Under the pieces are notes generated by a model. The model worked only from the letters and a program-made list of their open reading frames with translations. It was not told the origin of the DNA and did not search any database. Both the position numbers and the translations under genes were made by a program. This document shows, piece by piece, positions 1 through 9,084 of a stretch of 64,000 nucleotides of DNA. This DNA is from Streptosporangium album (GTDB lineage: Bacteria; Actinomycetota; Actinomycetes; Streptosporangiales; Streptosporangiaceae), in contig NZ_JACHJU010000001.1 of NCBI RefSeq assembly GCF_014203795.1, forward strand, positions 1,054,001-1,118,000, written 5' to 3'. Each line of letters begins with the position of its first letter. Positions within the stretch are counted from its first letter, which is position 1.

Positions 1-1779
1 GTCGTGACGTGGTTCCTCGCCCGTACGGCGCTGCCGGCGGCCGCCGTACTCTGGGGGCTCTCGCTACGCGAGGTCAACCTCGACCGGATGACCGACCTGG
101 GACTGCTCACCGTCCTGCCCATCACGTTCTGGGCCGCGATCGTCGTCATGGTGGTCGGGTTCGTCGCCCTGCTCGGCGACCGGCGGGCCCTCGAACTCTG
201 GCACGCGGGTTACACCCTCGTGCTGATCGCAGTGCTGCACGCGACCCCCGCTCTGCTCTATCCGTCCCTCCGTTACTCATGGGCCTGGAAACACGTCTCG
301 GTCATCGACTACCTGATCCGGCACGGTGCGACCGACCCCGAGATCAGCCCGCTGTCGGCCTATCACCAGTGGCCGGGGTTCTTCTCCTTCTTCTCCCTGA
401 TGACCGAGATGGCCGGCCTGGACAACTCGCTGAGCATCGCCGTCTGGGGACCCGCCGCCTTCAACGCCGCGATGCTCCTGCCGCTGCTGCTCCTGTTGCG
501 GACGGTGACGCGCAACCGCCAGCTGGTCTGGGGCGCCGTGTGGGTCTACTTCTCCTGTTCCTGGGTCGGGCAGGACTACTTCTCACCGCAGGCCACCACG
601 CTGGTGCTCTACCTGACCGTGCTCGTGGTCGTGGTGCGGCGCTTCCGGCGGGGACCGATCAGGGCGGGTGACGACCCTCAGGGGCTGGCGGCCGAGCCGC
701 CGCCCGTCTCCGACACGTTCACCCGCCTGGTCTGGACGTGCCTGCTGATCCTCCCGATCGTCGCCATCGCCTCGTCCCACCAGCTCACGCCGCTGGTGCT
801 GACGGCCGGCCTCTTCGCCCTGTTCCTGTTGCGCCGCCATCGCAACCTGGGCATCCTGCTCATCACCGGCCTCGCCGTGGCGGCGTGGGATCTCGGTGCC
901 GCCCGCCAGCTGCTGGCGAGCAGGTTCAACGACATCGTCGAATCACTCGGCGACGCCGGCGGCAACCTCAACGCCGGCTTCATCGCGCTCGGTACGGCCT
1001 CCCCGGGACAGGTGATCGTCGCCTACGCCGACCGTGCCCTCTCCGGCGGGCTGTGGGTGCTGGCCTTCGCCGGTGCCTTCGTACGCCGCGGCTGGCTCAG
1101 GCGTCCGGGCCTGCCGCTGCTCATGATCGGGCTGAGCCCCCTGCTTTTCCTCGCCGGGGGGAGCTACGGCGGTGAGATCATCTTCCGCGTCTACCTGTTC
1201 ACCCTGCCGCTCACGGCGTTCCTGGCCGCGGCCTTGTTCCTGCCCGCCCGCCGGACCTGGATCCGCGCCCTGGTCCTGCCCCTGGTCTTCCTGCTCATGA
1301 TCACGGGCTTCTTCTTCGGCAACTACGGCAAGGAGCAGACCAACTACTTCACGGCGGACGAGGCCCGGCTCGTCCAGCAGCTCTACCGGGTGGCCCCGAC
1401 CGGCTCGGAGATCGTGGCGCCGACGTTCTACGTCCCCGGGGCGTATGACTACTACGAGCGCTACGACCACACCTGGCTGGACGAGCTGCCCCCGTCGCGC
1501 ACCGCCGTGAAGAACCTGCCGGCGTACGTCCCCACCCTGCCGGAAATGGTGAAGAACCCGCTGCCGTCGGTGATCAGCCTGATGTCGAAGCTCCCGCCGG
1601 GAGCGAAGGCGTATCTGGTGCTCAACCGCGTGCAGAAGGTCGCCACCGAGACCATGGGCATCTTCCCCAAGGGGACGGTCGACCGGCTGAGCCGCGAGGT
1701 GGCCGCGTCGGACCGTTTCAAGGTGCTGACCCGCAACTCGGGCGGCGTCATCTACGAACTCGTCCCGAAGACACCGTGA
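1..1779 (+). CDS. Polytopic membrane protein, possible GT-C type glycosyltransferase (5' end may lie outside window)
   Basis: The protein has about a dozen hydrophobic segments spread over its first 430 residues, followed by a roughly 140-residue hydrophilic C-terminal part. That arrangement fits GT-C/PMT-like envelope glycosyltransferases, but I see no diagnostic DD/DE loop motif, so the function is a guess. The frame is open from base 1 and a GTG lies at position 4, so the true start may be upstream of the window. The next gene begins 13 bases after the stop with no terminator, which suggests one transcript for two membrane proteins. Confidence 0.7.
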   Translation, partial: VVTWFLARTALPAAAVLWGLSLREVNLDRMTDLGLLTVLPITFWAAIVVMVVGFVALLGDRRALELWHAGYTLVLIAVLHATPALLYPSLRYSWAWKHVSVIDYLIRHGATDPEISPLSAYHQWPGFFSFFSLMTEMAGLDNSLSIAVWGPAAFNAAMLLPLLLLLRTVTRNRQLVWGAVWVYFSCSWVGQDYFSPQATTLVLYLTVLVVVVRRFRRGPIRAGDDPQGLAAEPPPVSDTFTRLVWTCLLILPIVAIASSHQLTPLVLTAGLFALFLLRRHRNLGILLITGLAVAAWDLGAARQLLASRFNDIVESLGDAGGNLNAGFIALGTASPGQVIVAYADRALSGGLWVLAFAGAFVRRGWLRRPGLPLLMIGLSPLLFLAGGSYGGEIIFRVYLFTLPLTAFLAAALFLPARRTWIRALVLPLVFLLMITGFFFGNYGKEQTNYFTADEARLVQQLYRVAPTGSEIVAPTFYVPGAYDYYERYDHTWLDELPPSRTAVKNLPAYVPTLPEMVKNPLPSVISLMSKLPPGAKAYLVLNRVQKVATETMGIFPKGTVDRLSREVAASDRFKVLTRNSGGVIYELVPKTP

Positions 1780-1791
1780 GCCTGAGGAACC

Positions 1792-2229
1792 ATGAGCAAA
1801 TCACGCTGGCCGTTGCTGCTGCTCGCCACCTCCGGGTGGCTCACGCTGCTGGTCACGCAGGTCGCGGACACCGGCCCGCTGCGCGTCACCGTGTCGGTGG
1901 TCTTCCTGCTCACCTGCCCGGGCGCCGCCGTGCTGGCCCTGGCCCGTCCCCTGCTCGGCCGCCGCGACCATACGGGAGACGCCATGGAGAGCATGGCGCT
2001 CACGGTGGCGATCAGCGTCTCCGTCGGCATCATCGTGAGCGAGGCGTTCTTCATGAGCGGCACGTTCACCATGCGCGCCGCGGTGACGGTGCTGGCCGCC
2101 ATCACCTCGGCCGCGGCCCTGGGAGCGCTGTTCACCGGATGGCTCGCCCGGCGGCGCCCGGCCGGGCGCCGCGCGCGGGAGGAGCGAGAGGAGCGAGAGG
2201 AGCCGGCGCCCGTTTCGGACGCCTCCTGA
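1792..2229 (+). CDS. Small integral membrane protein
   Basis: A 145-residue protein with four predicted hydrophobic helices (about residues 5-25, 30-52, 75-92 and 97-117). It ends in a charged tail containing a short REE tandem repeat near residues 128-137. An ATG start follows AGGAACC. It lies directly behind the large polytopic protein and is probably its operon partner in envelope biogenesis. I do not recognise a family. Confidence 0.65.
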   Translation: MSKSRWPLLLLATSGWLTLLVTQVADTGPLRVTVSVVFLLTCPGAAVLALARPLLGRRDHTGDAMESMALTVAISVSVGIIVSEAFFMSGTFTMRAAVTVLAAITSAAALGALFTGWLARRRPAGRRAREEREEREEPAPVSDAS

Positions 2230-2280
2230 CCTCGGGTCCCCGGGACACCCGCGTCCTCGGGGCTCCGGGCGGGTGCTCCT

Positions 2281-3312
2281 CTAGCGCTCGTCGAGTGCCC
2301 GGTGAGCCCTGGCGATCAGGGTCGGCACGGAGGCGCCGATCTCCTCGAAGCCCTCGCCGACGGTCTTGCCCTGTGTGAACCGGGCGTGGATGCCCTCCAC
2401 GATGACCGCGAGCTTGAAGTTGCCGAACGCCAGGTAGAAGTCCAGGTCGGTCAGGTCGGCCCCGGAGACCTGCGCGTAGTGCGCGGCGAACTCCTTGGTG
2501 GTGAGAAAGCCCGGGGTGAGCGTGATGTCGCCGGCCACCGGGATGGAGGAGCGCTCGACGTCGTCCGGATCCTGCCAGTAGGTCAGGGTGAGGCCGAGGT
2601 CCGCGACCGGGTCTCCCAGCGTCGACATCTCCCAGTCGACCACCGCGCGAATCTTGGGGACGGCGCCCGGCGCGAGCCGTACCAGTGTGTTGTCGAGACG
2701 GTAGTCGCCATGCACGAGGGCGCCCGGGGAGAGGCGGGGGAGCCGCTGCCGCAGGCGGTCGGCGAGCCGGTCGTACTCGGGAAGTTCACGGGTTTTCGAA
2801 CGCGTCCACTGCTGACCCCACCGTTCCAGCTGGCGGGCCATGTAGCCGTCGGGGCGGCCGAAGTCGCCCAGGCCGACCGCGTCGTAGTCCACGGCGTGGA
2901 TGGCCGCCAGCACCTCGGCGAGCCGCTCCGACAGCGCCCTGGCCTGCTCCGGCGACAGCTCCACGTCCGCGCGGCTGCGGACGGCCTCGCCTTCGACGTG
3001 ACCCATCAGGTAGAAGGGCGCTCCGATCACGTCCTCGTCGGTGCAGAGCGCGACCGGCTCGGGCACCGGCACCGCCGTCTCGGCCAGCGCCGAGATGACC
3101 CGCCATTCCCGGCGCATGTCGTGTGCCGTGGGCAGGACGTGGCCGAGAGGGGGACGGCGCAGCACCAGCGGGCGGCTCTCCGTCTCGACCCGGTAGGTCA
3201 GATTGGATCGGCCGCCGGAAATGAGAGAGATCCCGGTGGGCTCTCCCACCTCGGCGACGTTGGCGGCCATCCAGGCGACGAGGCGGGACCAGTCGATACC
3301 AGGCGTACTCAT
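2281..3312 (-). CDS. Phosphotransferase family protein (APH/ChoK fold, ACAD10-like)
   Basis: The protein is 343 aa with the aminoglycoside-phosphotransferase fold. An N-terminal SGGRSNLTYRV loop and LVLRRP stand in for the nucleotide-binding segment. HGDYRLDN (about residues 194-201) is the catalytic loop, and DWEMSTLGDP is the metal-binding segment. This subfamily is usually linked to acyl-CoA dehydrogenase metabolism (ACAD10/11-type) rather than antibiotic resistance, and the substrate cannot be read from sequence. ATG start; convergent with the upstream gene pair. Confidence 0.85.
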   Translation of the reverse strand: MSTPGIDWSRLVAWMAANVAEVGEPTGISLISGGRSNLTYRVETESRPLVLRRPPLGHVLPTAHDMRREWRVISALAETAVPVPEPVALCTDEDVIGAPFYLMGHVEGEAVRSRADVELSPEQARALSERLAEVLAAIHAVDYDAVGLGDFGRPDGYMARQLERWGQQWTRSKTRELPEYDRLADRLRQRLPRLSPGALVHGDYRLDNTLVRLAPGAVPKIRAVVDWEMSTLGDPVADLGLTLTYWQDPDDVERSSIPVAGDITLTPGFLTTKEFAAHYAQVSGADLTDLDFYLAFGNFKLAVIVEGIHARFTQGKTVGEGFEEIGASVPTLIARAHRALDER

Positions 3313-3339
3313 AGCCCACTATTAGAACGCCACTCGGCT

Positions 3340-4806
3340 TTAGTTGGCCAGCCGGGGGCCGATCAGGTCGGCGACCACCGTGATTCCGCGCCGGACGTCG
3401 GCCAGCGAGGCGGAGCCGTACCCGATCACCAGCCCGTGCCGGTGCTCCTCGCCGTGGTGGTGCCGGGCCGTCGAATCCAGCAGCACGCCGCGCTCGGCCG
3501 CCTCCGCGAGGAGCGAGGGGATGGTCTGGGCGGGGAGTTCGACCATGACGTGCAGCCCCGCGGTGTCGCCCATGACCCTGGGGCCGAGGACGTCCACGAT
3601 GGCGGCGCGGCGGCGGGCGTACTCCAGCCGCATGCGGCGTAGGTGCCGGTCCAGGTCACCGCGTTCCAGCATGACGGCCACCGCCTGCTGGGCCGGCCCA
3701 CTGGTGCGGTCGCTCAGACGCGTGCGGGTCGCGGCGACGGCGGCGAGCAGGTCCGGTGCGGCGACCAGCCAGCCGACCCCGATGTCGGGGGCGAGCGACT
3801 TGGAGAGCGTGCCGAGCAGGACCACCCGGTCCGGATCGAGGCCGTGCAGGGCGGGCAGCGGGGCGACGTCGTAGCGGAACTCGGCGTCGTAGTCGTCCTC
3901 CACGATGACCGCGCCGGTACGGCGGGCCCAGTCGAGGAGGCGCTCCCTGCGCGGGACGGGGAGGCGTCCTCCCAGGGGATATTGGTGGGCGGGTGTGGTG
4001 TAGAGGACGCGCAGGCCGTCGGGGAGCCCGTCGACGACGACACCGTCCTCGTCGACCGGGCAGGGCACGATCTCGGCGCCCCGCGCGGCGAAGACCTCTC
4101 TGGCGACGCGGTAGCCGGGGTCCTCGACGCCGGCCCTGTGCCCGGGACGCAGGAGCGTGGCCGCGACGAGGTCGAGACCGTTACCGGTGCCCCTGGTGAC
4201 CATGATGTTCTCCGGTCCGACGGCGATCGCCCGGGTCCTGCGCAGGTGCACGGCCAGGGCCTCGCGGAGTCCGGGCAGGCCGAGGGGGTCGGGCCTGTCC
4301 CCCGGCGGCAGGTCGGCCGCCCTCCGCCACGCCCTGCGCCAGGCCGCCTCGTCGTAGTCACGGACCCACGGCTGCCCGGGCCGCAGGTCGACCATCTGCT
4401 CACCGCGCCCTCTGGCCGCGGGCACCGCGCCGGCGCCGTCCGACCGCCTTGGGCCACCGCCGTACGCGCGCCGGGCGGAAGGGGGCGGGTGCGGTTCGGC
4501 GGGCGCGCCGGAGCCCGAAGGGCGCGGGGCCGACGGAGTGTGGATCACCAGGTCCGCCACGTAGGTGCCGGAGCCATGGCGGCCGTCAAGCCACCCCTCG
4601 GCGTAGAGCTGCTGGTATGCCTCGGTGACGACGGTGCGGCTGATGGACAGCTGGCGGGCGAGAGCGCGGGTGGAGGGCAGGCGCTCGCCGGATTTGAGGG
4701 TGCCGTCACGCATGGCGGTGCGGAGCCGGTCGCCGAGCTGGACGGTGAGGGCTGCGGCAGCCTCACGGTCTACCGAGACGGGCAGGTCAACAGGGGTGCG
4801 TGGCAA
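3340..4806 (-). CDS. MocR/GntR-type regulator with fold-type I aminotransferase domain
   Basis: An N-terminal winged-helix GntR domain (LPSTRALARQLSISRTVV) is followed by an Ala/Pro/Gly-rich linker. A full aminotransferase-like domain follows, with VEDDYDAEFRY and the PLP-lysine segment LGTLSKSLAPDIGVGW. MocR proteins use PLP as an effector; PdxR members control vitamin B6 genes. The divergent neighbour is an FMN split-barrel (PNPOx-like) protein, which fits a PdxR-like circuit. The frame opens further upstream (GTG at 4854). I prefer TTG at 4806 because it has GGGAG in front and leaves the 4824-4862 inverted repeat outside the coding region. Confidence 0.85.
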   Translation of the reverse strand: MPRTPVDLPVSVDREAAAALTVQLGDRLRTAMRDGTLKSGERLPSTRALARQLSISRTVVTEAYQQLYAEGWLDGRHGSGTYVADLVIHTPSAPRPSGSGAPAEPHPPPSARRAYGGGPRRSDGAGAVPAARGRGEQMVDLRPGQPWVRDYDEAAWRRAWRRAADLPPGDRPDPLGLPGLREALAVHLRRTRAIAVGPENIMVTRGTGNGLDLVAATLLRPGHRAGVEDPGYRVAREVFAARGAEIVPCPVDEDGVVVDGLPDGLRVLYTTPAHQYPLGGRLPVPRRERLLDWARRTGAVIVEDDYDAEFRYDVAPLPALHGLDPDRVVLLGTLSKSLAPDIGVGWLVAAPDLLAAVAATRTRLSDRTSGPAQQAVAVMLERGDLDRHLRRMRLEYARRRAAIVDVLGPRVMGDTAGLHVMVELPAQTIPSLLAEAAERGVLLDSTARHHHGEEHRHGLVIGYGSASLADVRRGITVVADLIGPRLAN

Positions 4807-4823
4807 AGTGGTCTCCCAGAAGC

Positions 4824-4862
4824 AGGAAGAAGTGGATGTGTTCTCGATATCCACTTCTTCCT
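4824..4862. promoter_or_regulatory. Perfect 14-bp inverted repeat between mocR-type gene and PNPOx gene (likely operator)
   Basis: AGGAAGAAGTGGAT at 4824-4837 is repeated exactly inverted at 4849-4862, separated by 11 bases. It occupies the short divergent intergenic region, so it could control both genes. MocR dimers bind paired sites, which makes autoregulation plausible. A transcription terminator is less likely, because there is no U-tract and both genes start beside it. Confidence 0.6.
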
Positions 4863-4873
4863 AGGGTAGAGCC

Positions 4874-5518
4874 ATGCTCTCCATGACTCCCCGCACCACG
4901 CTCAACCGCTCCAAGGACCGGGGCCGGACCGACCGTGAAGACCTGTACGCGGTGCTCGACGCCGGTCTGGTCTGCCATCTGGGCGTCGTGGTCGACGGGT
5001 CCCCGAGAGTCGTCCCCACCGGCTATGGCCGGATCGACGACACTCTCTACCTGCACGGATCCACCGGCGCCACCTCCCTGCGAGGCACCGGCGAGATCTG
5101 CGTCACGGTGACCCACCTGGACGGCATCGTGCTGGCCCGCTCGGTCTTCCATCACTCGCTCAACTACCGCTCGGCCATGATCTACGGCCGGCCCCGTCTC
5201 GTCGAGGAGGACGGGGAGCGCCTGGCCGGCCTGCGTGCGATCACCGAGCAGCTCGCCCCGGGCCAGTGGAGCGCCGCGCGCCCGCCGAGCAGGAAGGAGC
5301 TCGCGGCGACCGCCGTCCTGGCCCTCTCCCTGGCCGAGGCGTCGGTGAAGGTGCGGAAGGGCCCCCCGCTCGACGACGAGGAGGACTACGCGCTGCCGGT
5401 CTGGGCCGGTGTGCTGCCGCTCCACTCGTCCTGGGGGACCCCGCAGACCGACCCCGCCATGACCGTGGACCTGGAGATCCCCGAGCACATCGCGTCCCGA
5501 ACCATAACCTTCCGGTAA
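4874..5518 (+). CDS. Pyridoxamine 5'-phosphate oxidase-family protein (FMN split barrel)
   Basis: The 214-aa protein has the FMN-binding split-barrel pattern: residues 23-45 form the first strands (YAVLDAGLVCHLGVV), then IPTGYGR-like and YLHGSTGA segments, and CVTVTHLDGIVLARS. The subgroup resembles flavin/nitroreductase-like general stress proteins rather than the biosynthetic PdxH. It is divergent from a MocR regulator and probably controlled by it. An in-frame ATG at 4883 is an alternative start; neither has a strong ribosome binding site, so a leaderless message is possible. Confidence 0.8.
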   Translation: MLSMTPRTTLNRSKDRGRTDREDLYAVLDAGLVCHLGVVVDGSPRVVPTGYGRIDDTLYLHGSTGATSLRGTGEICVTVTHLDGIVLARSVFHHSLNYRSAMIYGRPRLVEEDGERLAGLRAITEQLAPGQWSAARPPSRKELAATAVLALSLAEASVKVRKGPPLDDEEDYALPVWAGVLPLHSSWGTPQTDPAMTVDLEIPEHIASRTITFR

Positions 5519-5877
5519 GCCCTCTCCGGCAAACCGGGCGCGCGGCGCGGACGTCCTAGCACGTAGTGCGGCAGCTCACTCTTCCTCGCCCGGTTCCGGG
5601 CCGAGGCCCGGCTGGTGGTGATCGCGGGCGGTGTCAGCGCGTACGTGCCGGCGGGCGCGCGGGTCCCGGAGATCCAGCCGATCGAGATCGTCGCCGCCGA
5701 ACCGTCGCCGATCCGGGGCGCTCCCAGGTGGAGGGCCCCGACCCCCCCAAACCAGACATACGCTGACAATTCCCACAGCATGAGACCGTTTAGTGATTGA
5801 TGAGCAGAAGTTGATCGGCTGACGCTAAGCTGCGGTCCGTCTGTTATGGGTGGGGGCCCGGACACCTAGGAGACCGT
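5519..5877 (+). other. Intergenic region with a possible short coding remnant
   Basis: No intact gene is visible. A frame with protein-like composition (VVIAGGVSAYVPAGARVPEI, about 5600-5670) opens after a stop near 5560 and runs to about 5800, but has no good start or ribosome binding site. It may be a decayed gene end. The last 100 bases are less GC-rich and should contain the promoter of the kinase gene at 5878. Confidence 0.25.
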
Positions 5878-7590
5878 ATGTACGGCATGCCATCAGCCTG
5901 GCGAGTCCCCGGATACACCGAGATTCGCGAGTTGGGTGTGGGCGCCGCCGGGCGCGTGGTGATGGCACGGCACGACGCCGATGACATCCTGGTAGCGATC
6001 AAATACCTGTCCGACGAGCTCAGGAGTGACGTCGGCTTCGTCGCGCGCTTCCGGCACGAGGCCCGGGTGCTCAACACCTTGGACAGTCCTCATGCCGTCC
6101 GGCTGTACGACTACATCGAGTCCGGTGAGGGCGCGGCCATCGTCATGGAACTGGTGGACGGCGTCTCCCTGCGCGCGCTCCTGCGCTCGGAGGGGCCGAC
6201 CGGCCCCGAGGCCGCCCTGCTCGTGCTCAAGGGCGCCCTGCTCGGACTGGCGACGGCGCACACCGCCGGCATCGTGCACCGCGACTTCAAGCCAGAGAAC
6301 GTGATGGTCGAGTCCGACGGCACGAGCAGGCTCGTCGACTTCGGCATCGCCATCCGCTCGGGCGACGGTGACACCCCCGCGGGCACCCCGCCCTACATGG
6401 CCCCCGAGCAGTGGGCGGGCGCACCGGCCGGACCGTCCACCGACGTCTACGCCGCGACCGTCGTGTTCTTCGAGTGCCTGACGGGCACCAGGCCGTTCCG
6501 CGCGACGAACCTCGCCGCGTTGGCCCGGCAGCACCAGTCCATGCCACCGCCCGTAGAGGAGGTGCCGTCGGCCCTGCAGGGCCTGGTGGAGCGAGGCCTG
6601 GCCAAGCATCCGGCCGACCGCCCGCCGACCGCCACCGCCTTCCTCACCGAGCTGGAGGCGGTCGCCGCCGACGCCTACGGGCCGGAGTGGCAGGAACGGG
6701 GCCGCCGCCGGCTGGCCGGGCTCGTCGCGATCTTGGCCTCGCTGCTCCCGCTGGAGATCATCGAACCCGAGACCAGCACATCGCTGGCCCGGACGGAGTT
6801 CGGCGGGCACTCTGCCACGTCGACGTCCGACAGCGTTCGCACCACGTACGCATCCGGCAGGAAGTCGGTGCTCAGAAAGACGAGCACCAAGTTCCTGATC
6901 GGCCTCGGGTGCATCGCGGTGATCAGCGGGGTGAGCGTGGTACTGGTCAACGCCAGCGACAGCACCCCGATCCAGGCGCAGAGTGTGGTCAGCACGCCAA
7001 GCGTGTCCCCCTCCTCCGAGCCGGTGGAGTCGGTCATCCCTGACGACGAGACCGACGAGCCCACGCAGGAGCCGACGGCGGAGAGCACACCGGCACCGAC
7101 GCAGAGCACGAGCACCGCGGCCAGCCCGCCCCCGGCCGTGCCCAGCGCGAGGCCGACCTCGGCGCCCACACCGTCACCGACGCATACCGGGAAACCGACG
7201 AAGAAACCCACAAAGAAGCCGACGAGCGCGCCGGCCCCGTCAGAGGACAGCTCTCCCCTCGACATCGGGGACAGCACTCCGACCAGGAGCCCGTCGGCGC
7301 GGCCGACCCCCACCCGGACGACACGGCCCACAACACCGCAGCCGACGGCCTCCTCCTCCTCCTCCTCAACGCCGACCGGCTCGGAGGGCACCCCCACCGC
7401 CTCGGAGCCGACGAACGGCGGGGAGAGCCCCAGCGGCCAGGGCACACCGCAGCTGACCTCGTCACCCACGCCCCCCATCGAGACGGTCCCCGCGGCGGTC
7501 CTGCTCTTCGGACTGATGACGGGCGGCGCCGTTCCGTTCACACTGGCGGTGAAGCGCGGGATGGCCGGACGCCGCCGGAGGCGGCGCTAG
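5878..7590 (+). CDS. Receptor-type Ser/Thr protein kinase with Pro/Ser/Thr-rich outer region
   Basis: Kinase domain at residues 13-270: glycine loop GVGAAG (20-25), VAIK lysine K42, HRDFKPEN with H134-D136, DFG at 154-156, and APEQW. All catalytic residues are present. A transmembrane helix lies near 339-358. Residues 360-535 are a low-complexity Pro/Ser/Thr region with a KPTKKPTKKPT stretch and a polyserine run, without PASTA repeats. A second hydrophobic helix (about 540-560) is followed by a six-residue Arg-rich tail. AGGAG precedes the ATG. The pseudokinase gene follows after 20 bases, so the two are probably cotranscribed. Confidence 0.92.
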   Translation: MYGMPSAWRVPGYTEIRELGVGAAGRVVMARHDADDILVAIKYLSDELRSDVGFVARFRHEARVLNTLDSPHAVRLYDYIESGEGAAIVMELVDGVSLRALLRSEGPTGPEAALLVLKGALLGLATAHTAGIVHRDFKPENVMVESDGTSRLVDFGIAIRSGDGDTPAGTPPYMAPEQWAGAPAGPSTDVYAATVVFFECLTGTRPFRATNLAALARQHQSMPPPVEEVPSALQGLVERGLAKHPADRPPTATAFLTELEAVAADAYGPEWQERGRRRLAGLVAILASLLPLEIIEPETSTSLARTEFGGHSATSTSDSVRTTYASGRKSVLRKTSTKFLIGLGCIAVISGVSVVLVNASDSTPIQAQSVVSTPSVSPSSEPVESVIPDDETDEPTQEPTAESTPAPTQSTSTAASPPPAVPSARPTSAPTPSPTHTGKPTKKPTKKPTSAPAPSEDSSPLDIGDSTPTRSPSARPTPTRTTRPTTPQPTASSSSSSTPTGSEGTPTASEPTNGGESPSGQGTPQLTSSPTPPIETVPAAVLLFGLMTGGAVPFTLAVKRGMAGRRRRRR

Positions 7591-7610
7591 ACGGCGGGAC
7601 GGAAACGACG

Positions 7611-9026
7611 ATGAACACCGACCGGGGCGGCCTCGCCGGATTCCGGCTCACCCACCGGACCTGGACGGACGAGCTGGGCACCTGGTCGTCGGCGGTCGCG
7701 GCCGACGGGCGGCCGGGGAGCGCGCTCAGCTTCGACCCACGGCTGGTCGCCGATCCGGCGACGCGTGAACGCCTGGTCGCGGCCGTGGTCTCCGACCGCA
7801 GGCTGGTCCAGGGCGGCGTGACCGGGCTGGTCCCGGTCGCCGACCTGGTCGCCGCCCAGGGCGAGGTCTGGCTGCTCACCACCGAGCCGGTCAGCCCGGC
7901 CGTGACCGATTTACTGCCTCAGACGGCCGGCGTCCCCCGGCCTGACGCGGGCAGCGCGGCCACCATCCTGGTGGAGGTCGCACAGACGCTGCTGGCCGTA
8001 CACGCCGCCGGGCTCGCCCACGGCGCGCTCCACCCCGGCACCGTGGTGATCGCTCCGGACGGGTCCGCCCTGCTCGCCGAACGGGGTCTGGCCGATGCGA
8101 TATACGGACGGCTCCCGGCCCCGGAACGCGATGTCGCCGCCTGGGCCTCACTGGCCCGCGGGCTGGCGGCAAGCTGGGCGGCGGCCTCGCCGGGGGCGGC
8201 CGGGCTGTTCGACCGGGCGGCGTCGACGGCCTCCACCCACGGGCTCGCCGCGGCCCGCGACGTCCTGCTCTCCGGAGGTGACCTGCTGCCGCCGGGGTTC
8301 ACCACCCGGGACAGGCTGGTGGAGACCATCCACCGGTGGTCGTCGGACGACCTGCGGACGGGGGGCGGGCAACCCGCTCCGGCGTTGTCCGCTCCGTCCG
8401 CTCCGTCTGCTCCGTCCGCTCCGGACGAGGGCGACATCGTCACGCTGCTGCATCCGCCGAAGAACGGCGAGAGCCACACCGACGACGTGGTGATGCGGTT
8501 CGGCCCCGGCGTTCCGGTGGAGACCACGGCGGTGCGGCTCTGGCGGACCGGCCGGGACTCCCAGAAGACCGAATCCCCCGCCGGCGGGCTCCGGGCGCTG
8601 GGCGCTCCGGCCAGGCGGCGTCGTCGCCGGACGGCTCTGTCCTCGGTGATCCTCGCGCTGATGGTCGTGGCCGCCCTGCTGGCCTGGCTGCTCCGGTCCT
8701 CTCCGGCTCCGCTGGAGGTGACGGCGATGAAGGTGGTCGCGCCGAAGAAGGCGCAGGGGTGCGACAAGGCCGTCAAGGTCAGGGGCGTGCTCACCACCAA
8801 CGGCTCGGCCGGAGAGATCCACTACCAGTGGAAGCGGAGCGACCGCGAGGAGACGATCGAGCAGACCGACACAGTGACGGCCGGGAAGACCTCGCACGAG
8901 GTGATCCTCCTGTGGTCGGCCAAGGGCGAGGGAAGCTTCAGGGCGACGGCCACGCTACGGGTGCTCTCTCCCCTTCCTGCGGGGAAGAAACTCCAGGACA
9001 GGGCGAGTTTCACCTTCACATGTTGA
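7611..9026 (+). CDS. Membrane-anchored pseudokinase with extracytoplasmic beta domain
   Basis: The N-terminal 260 residues follow the kinase fold by order and spacing, but catalysis should be lost. There is no VAIK lysine (SALSF at that place), HRD is replaced by HGA in LAHGALHPGTVVI, and DFG is replaced by AERGL. A proline-rich SAP linker precedes one transmembrane helix near residues 342-365. The C-terminal 100 residues look like a small beta-sandwich (GEIHYQWKRSD and FRATATLRV) with a cysteine at each end. Actinobacterial pseudokinases often act as phosphorylation-dependent scaffolds. I infer that this one partners the kinase just upstream. Confidence 0.75.
   Translation: MNTDRGGLAGFRLTHRTWTDELGTWSSAVAADGRPGSALSFDPRLVADPATRERLVAAVVSDRRLVQGGVTGLVPVADLVAAQGEVWLLTTEPVSPAVTDLLPQTAGVPRPDAGSAATILVEVAQTLLAVHAAGLAHGALHPGTVVIAPDGSALLAERGLADAIYGRLPAPERDVAAWASLARGLAASWAAASPGAAGLFDRAASTASTHGLAAARDVLLSGGDLLPPGFTTRDRLVETIHRWSSDDLRTGGGQPAPALSAPSAPSAPSAPDEGDIVTLLHPPKNGESHTDDVVMRFGPGVPVETTAVRLWRTGRDSQKTESPAGGLRALGAPARRRRRRTALSSVILALMVVAALLAWLLRSSPAPLEVTAMKVVAPKKAQGCDKAVKVRGVLTTNGSAGEIHYQWKRSDREETIEQTDTVTAGKTSHEVILLWSAKGEGSFRATATLRVLSPLPAGKKLQDRASFTFTC
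8391..8424 (+). repeat. 9-bp tandem repeat encoding Ser-Ala-Pro triplets
   Basis: Units of GCTCCGTCC with one or two base changes are repeated in tandem and encode APS triplets in the linker between the pseudokinase domain and the membrane helix. The length of this linker could vary by slippage. Confidence 0.6.
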
Positions 9027-9084
9027 TAAACGACCATCAAGGTCCACAATGCACGGCAAACCGGTTCTTACTACTCTGGCGGCC

